DNA of 64,000 nucleotides, from NCBI GenBank assembly GCA_016715985.1, contig JADJXD010000001.1:2790001-2854000 (forward strand), given 5' to 3'. Numbering within the stretch: position 1 is the first letter of the stretch; the number at the start of each line of letters is the position of its first letter. This stretch comes from Saprospiraceae bacterium (GTDB taxonomy: Bacteria > Bacteroidota > Bacteroidia > Chitinophagales > Saprospiraceae). The notes below the pieces were generated by a model that worked only from the letters and a program-made list of their open reading frames with translations, was not told the DNA's origin and searched no databases. The position numbers were made by a program, and so were the translations under genes. Shown piece by piece: positions 61,882 through 64,000 of this stretch.

Positions 61882-62376
61882 ATGACTATATCCTGTATCG
61901 TGGCTACTGCACAAAATAATGTCATCGGAAAAGACAATGATATACCCTGGTATCTGCCTGCTGATCTCCAGTACTTTAAAAAAACAACTCTGGGTCATCA
62001 CATCATAATGGGAAGGAATTGTTATGCATCCATAGGGCGACCACTTCCAAAAAGAACGAATATCATAGTGACACGGGATCCTTTTTTTATTTCGTCCAAT
62101 TGTCTGATTGCCCGTAGTATCGACGAGTCACTTGAGATGGCACACGCCAACGGAGAGTCGGAAGTATTCATTATCGGGGGCGGAAAAATTTATGATCAGA
62201 CACAGGAATTATGGGACAAACTATATCTGACTGAAGTTGAACTTCAGGTAGAAGGAGATGTATATTTTCCGGAATTGAAATTTGAAAAAGATTGGAATCT
62301 GATCTCAGAAGTATCTAATGAAGCAGATGAAAAAAATGAGTACAACTACTGTTTTAAAATTTTTGAAAGAAAATGA
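61882..62376 (+). CDS. folA: Dihydrofolate reductase
   Basis: Reduces dihydrofolate to tetrahydrofolate with NADPH. From the ATG at 61882 it has 164 residues, the normal length. Motifs: CIVATAQNNVIGKDNDIPWY (substrate loop, acidic residue in the PADLQYFKK helix), HIIMGRNCYASIGRPLP (NADPH and folate contacts) and VFIIGGGKIYDQ (glycine-rich NADPH turn near 98-109). Followed by the DUF2851 gene after 7 bp. Confidence 0.96.
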   Translation: MTISCIVATAQNNVIGKDNDIPWYLPADLQYFKKTTLGHHIIMGRNCYASIGRPLPKRTNIIVTRDPFFISSNCLIARSIDESLEMAHANGESEVFIIGGGKIYDQTQELWDKLYLTEVELQVEGDVYFPELKFEKDWNLISEVSNEADEKNEYNYCFKIFERK

Positions 62377-62383
62377 ACCGACG

Positions 62384-63673
62384 ATGCCACTTATTTCACC
62401 CATATCTGAAGACTTTCTCCATTATATCTGGAAAACAAAAAAGCTGAACGTTGAATCCCTGATAACGACAGCCGGATCGACACTTCAGATTATCGATTTC
62501 GGAGTACACAACAGTGATTCGGGACCTGATTTTTTTAACGGCAAAGTCAGGGTAGATGATACGGTGTGGGCCGGAAATATAGAAATGCACGTCAGAAGCT
62601 CTGATTGGAACCGTCACAACCATCAAGCGGATCGAAGCTATCATAATGTCATTCTACATGTGGTGTATGAACATGATACAGACATCGTGCTGGATGATGG
62701 GAGAGAACTTCCCTGTCTTGAACTGAAAGGCAGAATACCAAAAATATTTTTAGATAAGTACCTTCAGTTATCTCAGTCCTTAGATCGCATCCCCTGTGAA
62801 AGAAACATCTCTATGGTGGATAAAGACAAAATATCACTCTGGAAATACGGTCTGATATTGGACAGATTTGAAAGGAAAACCAAGCTAATACAAGAGTTGC
62901 TGAATGAATCTCAGAATGACTGGGAGCAGACTTTGTATGTTATGATTGCGAGATATTTTGGTTCAAAAGTTAACGTCGAGCCATTTGAAAGATTAGCCCG
63001 AATCACACCATTCCATATTATTCTCAAAAATCGGGATAAAGCAGAATCTTTAGATGCACTTCTCTTCGGACAGGCGGGAATGTTGATAGCAGATTATAAG
63101 GATAATTATTTTAAAAATTTACAGAAAGAATATGATTTTCTGAAGGAAAAATATAGCCTGAAACCCATAGATCCGGTAACCTGGAAATTCAGCCGTCTGC
63201 GTCCCCCAAATTTTCCGACGGTCAGAATAGCACAATTATCGGCAGTTTTACATAAGAGTGATGGTATATTCAGCCGGATTAAATCATTCTATTCTATTGC
63301 AGAAATCAGAGCCATCTTTGAGATAAATCCAAATAGTTACTGGAATAATCATTATAAATTTGATACCATTTCACCTTCTGTTGATAAACATCTGAGTGAT
63401 GCCTTCATTGATTTAATTCTTATCAATGCAGTCGCTCCGGTTCTTTTCCACTATGGTAAAAGCATTGGTGAAGAGCAATACACTGAAAAAGCAATCAGCT
63501 TACTGGAGAGTTTACCCGCAGAACAAAACAATATCACTCGTCTTTGGTCAGAATTGGGATTGAAATCAAAAACCGCTTTTGACGCACAATCGCTTATCCA
63601 TCTCAAAACATCTTTTTGTGATCTTAAAAGATGTCTGAATTGTAAGATCGGGCATGAGATATTGGGAAAGTAG
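62384..63673 (+). CDS. DUF2851 family protein
   Basis: A 429-residue cytoplasmic protein of the Bacteroidota family DUF2851. The N-terminal half contains FGVHNSDSGPDFFNGKV and WAGNIEMHVRSSDWNRHNH, a His/Asp-rich arrangement resembling a nuclease-type (PD-(D/E)xK-like) active site, and the middle is helical (WEQTLYVMIARYFGSKVN). The C-terminus has LLESLPAEQNN and ends with a cysteine pair CDLKRCLNC. An upstream ATG at 62318 would overlap folA and add foreign residues, so 62384 was chosen. Function unknown. Confidence 0.85.
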   Translation: MPLISPISEDFLHYIWKTKKLNVESLITTAGSTLQIIDFGVHNSDSGPDFFNGKVRVDDTVWAGNIEMHVRSSDWNRHNHQADRSYHNVILHVVYEHDTDIVLDDGRELPCLELKGRIPKIFLDKYLQLSQSLDRIPCERNISMVDKDKISLWKYGLILDRFERKTKLIQELLNESQNDWEQTLYVMIARYFGSKVNVEPFERLARITPFHIILKNRDKAESLDALLFGQAGMLIADYKDNYFKNLQKEYDFLKEKYSLKPIDPVTWKFSRLRPPNFPTVRIAQLSAVLHKSDGIFSRIKSFYSIAEIRAIFEINPNSYWNNHYKFDTISPSVDKHLSDAFIDLILINAVAPVLFHYGKSIGEEQYTEKAISLLESLPAEQNNITRLWSELGLKSKTAFDAQSLIHLKTSFCDLKRCLNCKIGHEILGK

Positions 63674-63701
63674 AAAGAAGGATGTGTAACCATCACATCA
63701 T

Positions 63702-63806
63702 TCAAAGAACTTCAACCAAAGTTTTAATTTTACTATCCATAACCGGCTTCCACTTTTCAAGTACATCTACTACATGATTATGAATAATGGATGCGCCAAG
63801 GAATAG
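63702..63806 (-). pseudogene. Possible remnant of a coding region, C-terminal end
   Basis: A 34-codon open stretch ending in TGA reads HNHVVDVLEKWKPVMDSKIK in protein-like composition but is cut by an upstream stop at 63807-63809, and frames then shift. It may be the decayed 3' end of a gene or chance. The rest of 63674-63971 shows no gene. Confidence 0.2.
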
Positions 63807-63971
63807 TTATATTTTTTCCGGGAAAGTAACATAGTGCTTGACAGCTACCAATTGTTCATTCAAATTCACCATTCACTCATTTATGCTTTTGGACATTAAA
63901 ACAACCGGCTAATTTTATGTCTGTAAAAATCCTGTATTTATGCAACTAAGAATAAAATTTACTGAAATCTT

Positions 63972-64000
63972 ATGGCTCAAATTGTTAACAAGCATATCTT
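63972..64000 (+). CDS. Possible start of a gene running off the window
   Basis: An ATG at 63972 opens a frame (MAQIVNKHI) that continues to the window end. Upstream, TATTTATG at 63934-63941 is one mismatch from the -7 consensus and lies about 30 bp before the ATG. Too short to assign. Confidence 0.35.

Overview
The window is AT-rich (roughly 37% GC by eye) chromosomal DNA from a member of the Bacteroidota, most likely the Saprospiria/Chitinophagia side of the phylum. The evidence is: repeated Bacteroidota-type -7 promoter boxes (TAnnTTTG) in front of many genes; type IX secretion (T9SS) hallmarks, namely a PorP/SprF protein and C-terminal sorting domains; families largely restricted to this phylum (DUF2723, GSCFA, DUF2851, DUF4783, TIGR02757); and the split ATP synthase layout. 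No rRNA, tRNA, CRISPR array, prophage or transposase gene was found.

Layout. 1-6.7 kb: end of a DUF2723 membrane glycosyltransferase-like gene, rpiB, then secreted hydrolases (M28 peptidase, amidohydrolase) and a lipoprotein. 6.7-10.4 kb (minus): GNAT, polysaccharide deacetylase, gpmI. 11-16.5 kb (minus): the rimP-nusA-infB translation/transcription operon with a TIGR02757 gene at its end, and a hairpin in the leader. 16.7-22.3 kb (plus): a T9SS-exported metzincin protease, a cysteine-cluster protein, a PaaY/gamma-carbonic-anhydrase-like protein and a large FAD/Fe-S oxidoreductase. 22.3-25.8 kb: a GSCFA protein, then an uncharacterised pair (a 438-aa protein and a cytoplasmic HtrA-like protease) that seem to share a YbjN-like domain. 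25.9-31.9 kb: PorP/SprF, bactofilin, AtpZ, an AtpI-like protein, a biotin carrier, a CAP protein, coaX and a DsbA-family protein. recA follows.

33.2-38.3 kb carries a probable inositol-lipid cluster: a canonical CDP-alcohol phosphatidyltransferase, an Aur1/PAP2-like enzyme, myo-inositol-phosphate synthase, a PgpA-type phosphatase, a GtrA-like protein and a second CDP-alcohol transferase with an altered signature. Together they could make inositol phosphate, attach it to a lipid, dephosphorylate it and pass it to ceramide. ileS follows and encodes a class-2 IleRS whose HIGH motif is rearranged to GIHH, the configuration reported for mupirocin hyper-resistant enzymes.

42.6-47.7 kb (minus): nadC, rsgA, a group-II geranylgeranylglyceryl-phosphate synthase and a sigma/FecR pair. 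47.8-53.1 kb (minus): atpBEFHAG, ending in a clear terminator. The atpZ/atpI genes lie 24 kb away in the opposite orientation, so one inversion would rejoin them with atpB. 53.2-56.2 kb: two copies of a ~178-bp repeat flanked by palindromes bracket a T9SS protein and a decapitated sorting-domain remnant. 56.2-60.5 kb (minus): an envelope operon (PorE-like TPR/PD40/CRD/OmpA protein, DUF4230, DUF3108, LPG-synthase-type membrane protein). 60.6-61.7 kb: duplicated heptamer-repeat modules upstream of a membrane-protein gene broken by one stop codon. The window ends with folA, a DUF2851 gene and probably the first codons of another gene.
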